The notes under the pieces: model-generated
What the model was told of the DNA's origin: nothing
The model's input: only the letters and a program-made list of their open reading frames with translations
Databases searched by the model: none
Part shown: positions 43,248-52,001 of the stretch, piece after piece
How positions within the stretch are numbered: position 1 is the first letter of the stretch
Layout: each line of letters opens with the position of its first letter
Made by a program: the position numbers and the translations under genes
From: Polynucleobacter sp. UK-FUSCHL-C3
Lineage (GTDB): Bacteria > Pseudomonadota > Gammaproteobacteria > Burkholderiales > Burkholderiaceae
Direction of reading: 5' to 3'
DNA: 64,000 nucleotides
NCBI RefSeq assembly: GCF_040409815.1
Contig: NZ_CP099959.1
Coordinates: 868,001 to 932,000, forward strand

Positions 43248-44021
43248 TTAAAGGGATTTCAGCCAGCCTAAACCAGCATCGGTCGTTGTGGCCGGCTTGT
43301 ACTCGCAACCGATCCAACCGGAGTAACCGATTTTGTCGATGAACTTAAATAAGAATGCGTAATTGATTTCGCCAGTACCCGGTTCATTGCGGCCTGGGTT
43401 GTCGGCTAACTGCATATGGCCAATGCGTGCGAGGTGCTTTTGCATCGTGTTGGCAAGTTCACCTTCCATACGTTGCGCATGGTAGATGTCGTATTGCAAG
43501 AAGGCGTTATCAGCACCGACTTCATCCAAGATCGCAATACCTTGAGCAGTAGTCGACAGGAAGAAGCCAGGGATGTCATAGGTGTTGATGGGCTCAATTA
43601 ATAACTTGAGTCCATTCTTCTTAAACTCTGCCGCCGTGTATTTAAGGTTTGCCACAAAGGTGTCGTGCAAGACTTTACGGTCTGCTCCAGCAGGTGCTTT
43701 ACCTGCTAAGCAGTTAAGTTGTGGCACACCCAAGGCTTTGGCGTACTCGATTGCTTTCGCAACACCCGCTCTGTACTCGTCAACCCGATCTGGTAAACAG
43801 GCAATGCCGCGCTCACCGCCATCCCAATCACCCGCAGGGATGTTATGCAACACCAGTGCCAAACCATTGCTATCCAATTTAGCTTTGATATCGGCTGCCG
43901 AGAATGCATAGGGATAGAGGAACTCGACTGCTTTAAAGCCTGCCGCCCCTGCTTTATCAAAGCGCTCCATGAATGGAACTTCGTTGTACAACATGGAGAG
44001 ATTGGCGGCAAACTTGGGCAT
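43248..44021 (-). CDS. hyi: Hydroxypyruvate isomerase
   Basis: A 257-residue TIM-barrel isomerase. The metal and catalytic Glu residues are in LLIEPINTYDIPGFFL and GCEYKPATTT, with the AANLSMLYNEVPFMERF start typical of Hyi. It interconverts tartronate semialdehyde and hydroxypyruvate. It is 35 bases after gcl and 52 before glxR. Confidence 0.93.
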   Translation of the reverse strand: MPKFAANLSMLYNEVPFMERFDKAGAAGFKAVEFLYPYAFSAADIKAKLDSNGLALVLHNIPAGDWDGGERGIACLPDRVDEYRAGVAKAIEYAKALGVPQLNCLAGKAPAGADRKVLHDTFVANLKYTAAEFKKNGLKLLIEPINTYDIPGFFLSTTAQGIAILDEVGADNAFLQYDIYHAQRMEGELANTMQKHLARIGHMQLADNPGRNEPGTGEINYAFLFKFIDKIGYSGWIGCEYKPATTTDAGLGWLKSL

Positions 44022-44056
44022 TCCAGTTCCTTTATGGGTTGATTAGGTTTAGGGAG

Positions 44057-45847
44057 TTATTCTAAAAGACCGGCAGTAACCAATCCCTCAGTACCCGCAG
44101 GGTGACGGCAATCAATATCCTCAAACTCATTGATATTGTTGATCTCGGTACCCATGGCAATGTTGGTGACCTTCTCGAGGATGATCTCAACTACCACTGG
44201 AACCCGGAACTCTTTTGCCATCTTCTGCGCTTCGATCAATGCTTCTTGGATCTTGGCAGGGTTGGTTACACGTAAGGATTTGCAGCCTAAGCCTTCAACT
44301 ACTTTGGCATGGTCTACGCCATAGCCTTTGAGGTTCTCGTCCTGTACGTTGATGTTGTCAAAGGCTAACTGGACGCAATAGTCCATATCAAAGCCACGCT
44401 GTGCTTGACGGATCAAACCGAGGTAGCTGTTGTTGACCAATACCATCACGAGCGGTAAATGGAACTGCGCACCCACCGCTAACTCTTCAATCAGGAACTG
44501 GAAGTCGTAATCACCAGAGAGACCAACCACGGTACGGGTTGGATCTGCAGCGAGTACACCCAATGCGGCTGGCACTGTCCAACCTAATGGGCCAGCTTGT
44601 CCGCAGTTAATCCACTGACGGGCACCATACACATGCAAGAACTGACCACCTGCGATCTGTGAGAGACCAATGGTTGATACATAAATGGTGTCGCGCTTGA
44701 ATACTTCGTTCATCTCTTGATACACGCGCTGTGGTTTGATCGGAACATTATCAAAATTGGTTTTACGTAACATCAAACGCTTACGCTCTTGGCAACGGGC
44801 AACCCAGTCGCTGTAGTTCTTTAACTTGCCTTTGGCTTTCCACTCTTTAGCTACTTCTACAAATAGCTCAAGCGCTGCCTTAGCATCCGATACGATGCCG
44901 TAGTCGGGGTTAAACACGCGACCAATTTGGGTTGGCTCTACATCCACGTGCACAAACTTACGGCCCTTGGTGTACACCTCCAAAGAACCCGTATGACGGT
45001 TTGCCCAGCGATTACCAATGCCCAGTACAAAGTCGCTAGCCAACATGGTGGCATTGCCATAACGGTGCGAGGTTTGTAGGCCAACCATACCGGCCATTAA
45101 TGGATGATCATCCGGAATCGTGCCCCAGCCCATCAGGGTTGGGATCACTGGAATGTTGGTGAGTTCTGCAAACTCTACTAAGAGATCTGCTGCATCGGCA
45201 TTGATCACGCCACCACCTGAAACGATCAATGGCTTATCGGCAGCCATCAACATCTCCATGGCTTTCTCAATCTGCTTCTTGTTCGCAAATGGTTTGTAGA
45301 CTGGCAATGGCTCATAGGTGTCGATATCAAACTCGATCTCGGCTAACTGCACGTCGATTGGCAGGTCAATCAAGACCGGGCCAGGACGGCCAGAGCGCAT
45401 CACATGGAATGCTTGTTGGAATACGCGGGGCACTAAGCCTGGCTCACGAACCGTTACCGACATCTTGGTTACTGGCTTGGCAATGCTCTCGATATCGACG
45501 GCTTGGAAGTCTTCTTTATAGAGGCGTGCACGGGGTGCTTGACCGGTGATGCACAAAATAGGAATGGAGTCAGCGGTAGCGGAGTACAAACCAGTAATCA
45601 TGTCGGTACCAGCGGGGCCTGATGTGCCGATACACACACCAATATTGCCGGCTTTGGCACGGGTATAACCTTCGGCCATATGCGATGCACCCTCAACGTG
45701 GCGGGCCAAGATATGAGTGATTGATTGACGCTCACGCAATTGCGCGTAGAGTGGATTAATTGCTGCACCGGGTACTCCAAATGCAGTGGTTACACCTTCT
45801 TTTTCCATTACCAAAACTGCTGCCATTGCGGCTTTCATGAGTGCCAT
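44057..45847 (-). CDS. gcl: Glyoxylate carboligase
   Basis: A 596-residue ThDP enzyme that joins two glyoxylates to tartronate semialdehyde and CO2. The position of the usual activating Glu is Val51 ([13 protein letters not shown]), the known hallmark of Gcl. [23 protein letters not shown]...NN is the ThDP-metal motif. The second of two adjacent ATGs (45847) is preferred: it is five bases from GGAGG and gives the standard numbering, while the first is only two bases away. Confidence 0.95.
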   Translation of the reverse strand: MALMKAAMAAVLVMEKEGVTTAFGVPGAAINPLYAQLRERQSITHILARHVEGASHMAEGYTRAKAGNIGVCIGTSGPAGTDMITGLYSATADSIPILCITGQAPRARLYKEDFQAVDIESIAKPVTKMSVTVREPGLVPRVFQQAFHVMRSGRPGPVLIDLPIDVQLAEIEFDIDTYEPLPVYKPFANKKQIEKAMEMLMAADKPLIVSGGGVINADAADLLVEFAELTNIPVIPTLMGWGTIPDDHPLMAGMVGLQTSHRYGNATMLASDFVLGIGNRWANRHTGSLEVYTKGRKFVHVDVEPTQIGRVFNPDYGIVSDAKAALELFVEVAKEWKAKGKLKNYSDWVARCQERKRLMLRKTNFDNVPIKPQRVYQEMNEVFKRDTIYVSTIGLSQIAGGQFLHVYGARQWINCGQAGPLGWTVPAALGVLAADPTRTVVGLSGDYDFQFLIEELAVGAQFHLPLVMVLVNNSYLGLIRQAQRGFDMDYCVQLAFDNINVQDENLKGYGVDHAKVVEGLGCKSLRVTNPAKIQEALIEAQKMAKEFRVPVVVEIILEKVTNIAMGTEINNINEFEDIDCRHPAGTEGLVTAGLLE

Positions 45848-45927
45848 CATTGCCTCCTTTTGAATAAGATGTCACTATCATCCTTATTAATAGATATTCT
45901 GAGAAGATAGATACCCCTATATCACCT

Positions 45928-45942
45928 ATTCCATTTTGGAAT
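45928..45942. promoter_or_regulatory. LysR-type operator between gcl and its LysR gene
   Basis: ATTCCA-TTT-TGGAAT is a perfect 6-bp inverted repeat of the T-N11-A type (TTCCATTTTGGAA) that LysR proteins bind. It lies 34 bases before the LysR start and about 80 bases from gcl, in the divergent 45848-45975 gap. Activation of gcl with autorepression of the LysR gene is the expected arrangement. Confidence 0.6.
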
Positions 45943-45975
45943 ATATGGTATTTTTTCCTTTATAATGATTAGCTT

Positions 45976-46890
45976 ATGGATCGAATTCAAGGAATTTCTC
46001 TTTTTATTCGGGTAGTTGAGACGGGTTCTTTTAGTAAAGCCGCGGGCAGCTTAGGCATTACGCAACCCACCGCTACCAAGCATGTGGCCGCTCTCGAAAA
46101 GCGCCTAGGCTCCCTTTTGCTCCATCGCAGCACGCGAGGGGTGACCCCAACGGAGATTGGCAAGATCTATTACGAGAAGTGCAAGACCATCGTGCACGAG
46201 CTCGAGGATGCCGAGAATATCGCCGGACTCTTGCAATCTGAGGTACAGGGAAAACTCATGATTAGTAGCTCGGTAGCCTTTGGGCGTCGAGTTTTAACTC
46301 CCCTGGTCTTACAGTTCATGGGGCAGCACCCTCAATTACAGGTCAGCCTGAACCTAGACGATCGCTATATTAATTTGGTTGAAGAAGGCGTTGATCTGGC
46401 CATTCGGATGGGCCGACTCTCTGACTCCTCCCTAGGTGCTCGGTTCTTGGGTCTCAACCCTTGGGTTGTGGTGGCGACCCCCGAGTATCTCGAGAAAAAC
46501 GGCACCCCTTCCATCCCCAGCGATCTAAGTAAGCACATTGCTCTGATCTACAGCTCGGTTCAGGGTGATCACCGTTGGCAATTTACAGGGCGAGACGGCT
46601 CTAATAAGTCGATTCAGGTGAATGGCCCGCTGTATTCCAACAATTTGTCGACCCTGCTTGCCGCCACCCGTAATCACTTAGGCATTGCCGCTCTACCTTG
46701 GTATGTTGCCTACAGCTCGGTGCAAAGTCGGCACCTCAAACCGCTCCTGGCTGATTGGAGTTTGCCCGCCCAAGAGATCCATGCGGTGTTCTCATCCCCT
46801 CGCTTGGTACCCACCAAGGTCAGCATGTTGATCGATTGGCTAGCGGGTCAGTTTCGGGGAAACTGGTGGACGCAAGAAATCGGGTCATAA
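45976..46890 (+). CDS. LysR-family regulator, probably of gcl-hyi-glxR
   Basis: A 304-residue LysR-type protein of the branch starting MDRIQGISLFIRVVETGSF, with winged helix at about residues 1-60 and an effector-binding domain after residue 90. It is divergent from gcl with a T-N11-A palindrome between them, so control by glyoxylate or a related metabolite is likely. Normal length for the family. Confidence 0.9.
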   Translation: MDRIQGISLFIRVVETGSFSKAAGSLGITQPTATKHVAALEKRLGSLLLHRSTRGVTPTEIGKIYYEKCKTIVHELEDAENIAGLLQSEVQGKLMISSSVAFGRRVLTPLVLQFMGQHPQLQVSLNLDDRYINLVEEGVDLAIRMGRLSDSSLGARFLGLNPWVVVATPEYLEKNGTPSIPSDLSKHIALIYSSVQGDHRWQFTGRDGSNKSIQVNGPLYSNNLSTLLAATRNHLGIAALPWYVAYSSVQSRHLKPLLADWSLPAQEIHAVFSSPRLVPTKVSMLIDWLAGQFRGNWWTQEIGS

Positions 46891-46923
46891 TCATTACCTT
46901 GTTCACACACTAAGTTCACCATC

Positions 46924-47556
46924 ATGCGTATCGCTCAATCCCCCCGTTCATTAATCATTGGCTGTTTTGCAGTGAGCGCTTTAGCTCTCCCCCAAATAGG
47001 GTCTGCGCAAACCAAACCAGCGATGACCGATCCTGCTAAAGCACCGATTGCTGCTGCCGGTATTGATGAGGTTTATCAATTAGTTGATGCGGTTGTGACG
47101 AAGGTCGATAGCAAAACCCGTACGGTGACCTTAAAAGATAAAGATGGCACCTTCACTAATTTTGTAGCGGGCCCTGAGATTAAGAACTTTCCCCAAATCA
47201 AGGTGGGCGATCGTTTAACCGTTACCCATGAGTTAGCCGTTGCGATTGAGCTCGTGAAGGTCAATAACCAAGGTGTGCGCAGTGAAGTGCAAACGAGTAC
47301 TCAAACCTCTGCCGCATTGGGTAGCAAGCCTGCTTCGGTGATCTCCAACACCACCATCATTATTGCGAACGTGGTGTCAGTTGATCGTCAGAAGATGACC
47401 GTGTCGGTGAAGGGTCCGAAGGGTAAGACCGATACCTATCGGGTGAAGAGCGCATCTCTCTTAAAAGATATTGCTATTAATGATGAGGTCAAGATTACCC
47501 TATACGATGCGATGGCCGCTTCCTTTACTGCCCCCGCAAGCAATCCCAAGAAATAA
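46924..47556 (+). CDS. Exported protein with two related beta-barrel-like repeats
   Basis: A 210-residue protein with a signal peptide (cleavage near GSAQ, about residue 28). Two similar segments follow: residues about 52-110 (VVTKVDSKTRTVTLKDKDG... KVGDRLTV) and about 141-200 (VVSVDRQKMTVSVKGPKGK... NDEVKITL). They look like an internally duplicated small OB-fold or copper-chaperone-like beta domain. I do not recognise a named family. The ThDP enzyme gene follows after 38 bases on the same strand. Confidence 0.7.
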   Translation: MRIAQSPRSLIIGCFAVSALALPQIGSAQTKPAMTDPAKAPIAAAGIDEVYQLVDAVVTKVDSKTRTVTLKDKDGTFTNFVAGPEIKNFPQIKVGDRLTVTHELAVAIELVKVNNQGVRSEVQTSTQTSAALGSKPASVISNTTIIIANVVSVDRQKMTVSVKGPKGKTDTYRVKSASLLKDIAINDEVKITLYDAMAASFTAPASNPKK

Positions 47557-47594
47557 TCCTTTTGTATTAGAACCCCCTTTAGTGGAGACCTTTA

Positions 47595-49235
47595 ATGGCT
47601 GAGCAAGTCGGCGCCCGTTCTTTAGTGCATGCTTTTGAGAAAGCTGGTGTAAGCACACTCTTTACTCTTTCGGGTAATCACATCATGCCCATATTTGATG
47701 CGGTGATCGATGCATCCATTGAGTTGATCCATACGCGGCATGAGGCTGCAACGGTTCATATGGCCGATGCCTATGCGCGTCTTACTAAAAAAGTAGGAGT
47801 TGCGATGGTAACCGGTGGTCCTGGGCACGCTAATGCGGTGTCTGCCCTGTACACCACAGCAATGGCTGAGGCTCCCGTTGTCTTACTCTCGGGTCATGCG
47901 CCTCTCAATCAATTAGGCAAAGGCGCCTTCCAAGAAATGGCGCAAGCCGATATTGCAGCACCATTGTGCAAAGCCTCTTGGACCTGTGCGGGCCCTGAGT
48001 ACCTCCAGGCAGATTTTTTACTTGCTTGTGCCATTGCGCAAGCAGGACGTCCTGGCCCCGTTCATTTAAGTCTGCCGTCCGATGCGCTGGAAGGTAAGTT
48101 AACGCAGGCCTCTGCAAGTCCTAGTCCATCGGCCCCTAAATTACCCGCCCCACAATTACTCTCTGCTGAACATGCCAAGAGCATCATCGCCCAATTGCAT
48201 GCTGCCAAGAAACCCGTGATCTTAGTGGGCCCACGAGGCTGTCATCGCTACCCTGCTCTTTTGCAAGAACTAAGTCAGGCATCGGGTGTTCCGGTGATTG
48301 CAACAGAGAGTCCGCGCGGTATTGGCGATCCTAGCTTAGGAGCCTTTGCCGAGGTCTTAGCGCAAAGCGATTGCGTTTTACTCTTGGATAAGAAGCTCGA
48401 TTTCACTTTGAAGTTTGGTAGTTCGCCCAGTTTTATGAGCGATGCCAAATTTATGCAGGTCGACTCTGAAGCAGCTGAACTTGTGCGTTCCAAGAATGCC
48501 TTAGGTGCCCGCTTGGTCTTAGCTGCTCAGGCTGATTTGGAACCGTCGGTTCATGCTTTAGTGAATGCCACTAAGAGCGCCAGCAGCAAAGTACACGATG
48601 CTACTTGGTTGTCGTGGGTAAAAGAAGCGATTACCTATCGTCCTGCTGCGTGGGCCACTGCTGTCTCGTCTACCCCCAATCATGCGCACCCAGGTCGTGC
48701 GATGCTCGCATTGCAAGCTATTTTAGATTCGCATCCAGACTCAGTATTAGTGGCTGATGGTGGTGAGATTGGGCAATGGGCCCAAGCGTGTTTGCATGCC
48801 CCTAATCGCATCATTAATGGCATGGCTGGTTCGATTGGGGCAGCTCTTCCATTTGCAACGGCCGCCGCGTACACAAAACCTGGCGTTCCTGTGGTTGCAG
48901 TGATGGGCGATGGAACCTTTGGTTTTCATTCTTCTGAATTAGATACCGCAGTCCGGTATCGCTTGCCATTTATCGGAGTCGTTGGTAACGATGCCTGTTG
49001 GAATGCCGAGTATCAGATCCAAGTTCGTGAGTATGGCAAAGAGCGTGCCAAGGGATGTGAGTTACTCCCATCACGCTATGACCAAGTTGCGATTGCGTTT
49101 GGCGGTGCAGGTTCAATGGTGACCGATGTTGAGCAGGTCTTGCCGGCTGCCAAGGCTTTGCAGTCTCAAGGCTTACCGTCTATTTTGAACATCTTGATTG
49201 AGGGCTTGCCGGCTCCTACTTTGAAGAGGGTTTAG
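47595..49235 (+). CDS. ThDP-dependent enzyme, acetolactate-synthase-like, substrate unknown
   Basis: A 546-residue three-domain ThDP enzyme. The activating Glu is present (TRHEAATVHMADAYAR, residue about 50), and the ThDP-metal motif is MGDGTFGFHSSELDTAVRYRLPFIGVVGND. It belongs to the broad acetolactate synthase/benzoylformate decarboxylase/oxalyl-CoA decarboxylase group. It is not the biosynthetic acetolactate synthase by context: no small subunit or ilvC is nearby. Position near the gcl cluster suggests another 2-keto-acid or oxalate-type substrate, which is a guess. Confidence 0.78.
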   Translation: MAEQVGARSLVHAFEKAGVSTLFTLSGNHIMPIFDAVIDASIELIHTRHEAATVHMADAYARLTKKVGVAMVTGGPGHANAVSALYTTAMAEAPVVLLSGHAPLNQLGKGAFQEMAQADIAAPLCKASWTCAGPEYLQADFLLACAIAQAGRPGPVHLSLPSDALEGKLTQASASPSPSAPKLPAPQLLSAEHAKSIIAQLHAAKKPVILVGPRGCHRYPALLQELSQASGVPVIATESPRGIGDPSLGAFAEVLAQSDCVLLLDKKLDFTLKFGSSPSFMSDAKFMQVDSEAAELVRSKNALGARLVLAAQADLEPSVHALVNATKSASSKVHDATWLSWVKEAITYRPAAWATAVSSTPNHAHPGRAMLALQAILDSHPDSVLVADGGEIGQWAQACLHAPNRIINGMAGSIGAALPFATAAAYTKPGVPVVAVMGDGTFGFHSSELDTAVRYRLPFIGVVGNDACWNAEYQIQVREYGKERAKGCELLPSRYDQVAIAFGGAGSMVTDVEQVLPAAKALQSQGLPSILNILIEGLPAPTLKRV

Positions 49236-49276
49236 ACCCCCTGTCATCCTAGCGGCCTATTTAGCGTTTTAGGTAT

Positions 49277-50110
49277 ATGAACATCTTCTACCGGCCCTGC
49301 TTTATTCAGTCCTTTGTGACTGTGTTGGCATCTGCTTGCTTGTTGGTGGCGTGTGCTAATACGAGTCGTCCTGGTGTGGTCGGTGTTGAGCGTTCTCAGT
49401 TCATGATGATCTCAGCCTCTCAAATCGATCGCATCTCAGCGAGTAGTTTTGAGCAGCAGGCTAAGGCTGCCCAAAAGAAGAACATTTTGATTACAAGTGG
49501 TCCTCAGTATGAGCGCCTCAAGACCATCGCTAATCGTTTGATACCGCAGACCGCTGTCTTTAGAGATGACACCCATTCTTGGAATTGGGGCTTGCAGTTA
49601 ATTGACTCTCCCATGGTTAATGCGACCTGTGCTCCTGGTGGGCGTATTACGTTTTATACCGGCATTATTAATAAGCTCAACCTTACCGATGATGAGATTG
49701 CTGCCATCATGGGTCATGAGATTGCGCATGCGGTACGTGAGCATGGCCGCGAGCAAGTCTCGCAAGCACTGGCTCAGAATGTTATTACTAATGTTGCCTT
49801 AGCTACCGCAGGGGCCGGCTCTGCTCAATCGATTGATGCGGCTAATCAGATCATGCAATATGTTTTGGTCTTGCCTAACTCGCGTCAGAATGAGAAAGAG
49901 GCGGATGCGATTGGTTTAGAGATTGCTGCGCGCGGCGGCTACGACCCCAGGGCTGCAATTACCTTGTGGGAGAAGATGAGTAAAGAAAGTAAAGGTAAGA
50001 ACCCTCCTGAGTTTTTATCGACTCATCCCTCCAATGAGAATCGCATCAAAGAGCTCTCAGCTCTCATGCCGCGGGTCATGCCTTTGTATGAGGCAGCTAA
50101 GAAGCCTTAA
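49277..50110 (+). CDS. M48-family metalloprotease lipoprotein
   Basis: A 277-residue protease with a lipoprotein signal (LLVAC, lipidated Cys about residue 26) and the zinc site HEIAHAVREHG (about residues 151-161); the third ligand Glu is in EKEADAIGLEIAARGGYDP. It resembles LoiP/YcaL/BepA-type proteases acting in outer-membrane quality control. A terminator downstream serves the opposite strand. Confidence 0.9.
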   Translation: MNIFYRPCFIQSFVTVLASACLLVACANTSRPGVVGVERSQFMMISASQIDRISASSFEQQAKAAQKKNILITSGPQYERLKTIANRLIPQTAVFRDDTHSWNWGLQLIDSPMVNATCAPGGRITFYTGIINKLNLTDDEIAAIMGHEIAHAVREHGREQVSQALAQNVITNVALATAGAGSAQSIDAANQIMQYVLVLPNSRQNEKEADAIGLEIAARGGYDPRAAITLWEKMSKESKGKNPPEFLSTHPSNENRIKELSALMPRVMPLYEAAKKP

Positions 50111-50119
50111 TCGAAGAGC

Positions 50120-50146
50120 AAAAAAATGGGTTACCGCAGTAACCCA
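50120..50146 (-). terminator. Rho-independent terminator of the TRAP/PanB-like operon
   Basis: On the minus strand, stem TGGGTTAC / GTAACCCA with a four-base loop is followed by TTTTTTT (from the A-tract 50120-50126). It lies 35 bases after the PanB-like stop and marks the end of the minus-strand operon; on the plus strand no T-tract follows. Confidence 0.85.
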
Positions 50147-50180
50147 AAAGTTGGAGACATGCTTTATTGATTGTTATGCG

Positions 50181-51065
50181 TTATATATGTTTTCGCTTTT
50201 GAACCATTCCTAAGAACTTCTCATACTCTTTCTCATCCACAGAATAGCTGTGATCATCATCTGGAAATGATCCAGATTTCACTTCCGAGATGTATTCCTT
50301 GATGCCTTTAACAGCTACCTCTGTTAAGTTCGCATAGCGTTTTGTGAACTTGGGTTTGAAATCAGAGAAGACTCCCAAGAGATCATGGCATAGAAGGATT
50401 TGGCCATCGGTACCCACCCCTGCTCCAATTCCGATAGTCGGAATCTCAAGTTGCTTAGAGATAACCGTTGCTATTTTTGCAGGCACTGCTTCAAACTCCA
50501 ACATGAAGCAACCGGCATCCTGAATGGCAAAAGCATCCTCGAGGATTTTCATAGCGGCATCCGCTGTTCTTCCTTGAATACGAAAGCCACCAAAGACTGC
50601 AACGGTGTGTGGTGTCATACCAATATGGGATGCTGTTGGTATGCCTGCGTCGACCAATGCCTTCAAGATATGTGCCTGTGATTTACCGCCCTGTGGTTTA
50701 ACTGCATCCGATCCTGCCTCTTGCATAAAGCGCGTTGCATTCTGTAAGGCACGATCAACCGTGTTGTAACTTTGATACGGCATACACCCTAAGACAAAGG
50801 TATTGGGGGCGCCGCGACGAATCGACGTGGCATGCATTACCATCATATCCATCGTGGCCGGAATCGTATTACTATGGCCATGGGCAATCATTGCCAAGCT
50901 ATCTCCCACTACTGCAACGTCTACCCCAGCAGCTTCTGCCCATTTTGCCGATGTGTAGTCTGGTACAGACATATAGACCATTTTCTCGCCGGTCTTCTTA
51001 GACTCGAGGATGTCTTGAAGATTACGTTTCTTTTTCTCGGGCGCTGTTGCGGCACTTGTATTCAA
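50181..51065 (-). CDS. PanB-like protein with altered metal site, function unknown
   Basis: A 294-residue protein clearly homologous to ketopantoate hydroxymethyltransferase along its whole length (VGDSLAMIAHGHSNTIPAT, RRGAPN, FGGFRIQGR, IGIGAGVGTDGQILL, and Glu192 for the E. coli general base). Of the three PanB metal ligands, Asp45 is kept (Asp55), but Asp84 is Cys94 (VLGCMPY) and Glu114 is Gln125 (VKPQGG). It probably does not make ketopantoate; it may act as another lyase or hydroxymethyltransferase of the PEP-mutase/isocitrate-lyase superfamily. It is the last gene of the TRAP operon, 20 bases after the dioxygenase. Confidence 0.8.
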   Translation of the reverse strand: MNTSAATAPEKKKRNLQDILESKKTGEKMVYMSVPDYTSAKWAEAAGVDVAVVGDSLAMIAHGHSNTIPATMDMMVMHATSIRRGAPNTFVLGCMPYQSYNTVDRALQNATRFMQEAGSDAVKPQGGKSQAHILKALVDAGIPTASHIGMTPHTVAVFGGFRIQGRTADAAMKILEDAFAIQDAGCFMLEFEAVPAKIATVISKQLEIPTIGIGAGVGTDGQILLCHDLLGVFSDFKPKFTKRYANLTEVAVKGIKEYISEVKSGSFPDDDHSYSVDEKEYEKFLGMVQKRKHI

Positions 51066-51085
51066 TGTTATCTCCTATTAATTCG

Positions 51086-51991
51086 TTACATCATGGTATT
51101 TGCTGCATCCTCTTTTTGCTGCAAGGAGAAGATGGAGGAATATCCGCCTGACCAATCAGGTGGGATTAGGCACGGCACCGGATCATGATGCGCAAATTGC
51201 GCGCGTTTACCGCTGAGTATGACCTGATCATGTTTGGGTTTAAGTGGGTTCACAGTATATGGAAATGCATCGGCCGAGGTTAAGGTGTATAGCAAGAGTG
51301 GTCGACCTTGGTCGGACTGATTGGCTGGGGAGCCATGTACCGTGCGGCAATTATGGAGTGTCAGTGATCCGGCTGGTCCTGTTAGGTAAACAGCTTTCTC
51401 GATATGTATTTTTCTAACATCGTCATCTGATAGACAACCGACCCACTTTCCGTGATCATCGTATTGACTCAACATCGGTTCTAGCAAATGGCTTTTCGGA
51501 ATGACCCCCAGTGGCCCCTGATCCATACCGCAATCATATAAATAGGTACCAATGGTTAATGGGGAGTAATTGGTATGGGGCCAAAAAGAAATGTCGTAAT
51601 GCCATTTGACTTCTTCCCCGCCCTTTTGCCACTTAAAGTTCAATTTGGAGTGATGAAACTTAACATCGGGCCCCACTAAGTCAGCAACGGCATCGAGCAT
51701 TGGTGACTTACTCACATACTCCCAAAATATAGGATGATGCTCGGTGGGGTTTGAAACTCTGCGTAAACGAGGCTGTGAGGGGGTGTGATCAGGTTCTAGG
51801 TCAAAAATAGTATCGGATTTAGTGACATTTTTACTCTCCTCAACCAGTTCATTGGTCGCATCGCGTAACTTCTTTAACCACTCATCACCAATAAATCGCT
51901 CGAGCAGAATATATCCGTTCGTGAAGTAATCCTCACGCTGCTGTTGACTTAAAACACGCGCAGGGATCTTGAGTATTTGCTCTGGGGTCAT
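51086..51991 (-). CDS. Phytanoyl-CoA dioxygenase (PhyH)-family oxygenase
   Basis: A 301-residue non-haem Fe(II)/2-oxoglutarate oxygenase. WHYDISFWPHTN has the H-x-D pair and HNCRTVHGSPAN the distal His of the iron site. Related bacterial enzymes hydroxylate small hydrophobic or quaternary amine substrates. It lies 10 bases after dctM and 20 bases before the PanB-like gene, so its substrate may be what the TRAP transporter imports. Confidence 0.86.
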   Translation of the reverse strand: MTPEQILKIPARVLSQQQREDYFTNGYILLERFIGDEWLKKLRDATNELVEESKNVTKSDTIFDLEPDHTPSQPRLRRVSNPTEHHPIFWEYVSKSPMLDAVADLVGPDVKFHHSKLNFKWQKGGEEVKWHYDISFWPHTNYSPLTIGTYLYDCGMDQGPLGVIPKSHLLEPMLSQYDDHGKWVGCLSDDDVRKIHIEKAVYLTGPAGSLTLHNCRTVHGSPANQSDQGRPLLLYTLTSADAFPYTVNPLKPKHDQVILSGKRAQFAHHDPVPCLIPPDWSGGYSSIFSLQQKEDAANTMM

Positions 51992-52001
51992 TTAAGTCTC
52001 C

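Noticed and set aside
50181..51065. Plain annotation as pantothenate-pathway panB
   Set aside because: Two of three metal ligands are replaced, and the gene belongs to a catabolic-type operon; the name would hide this.
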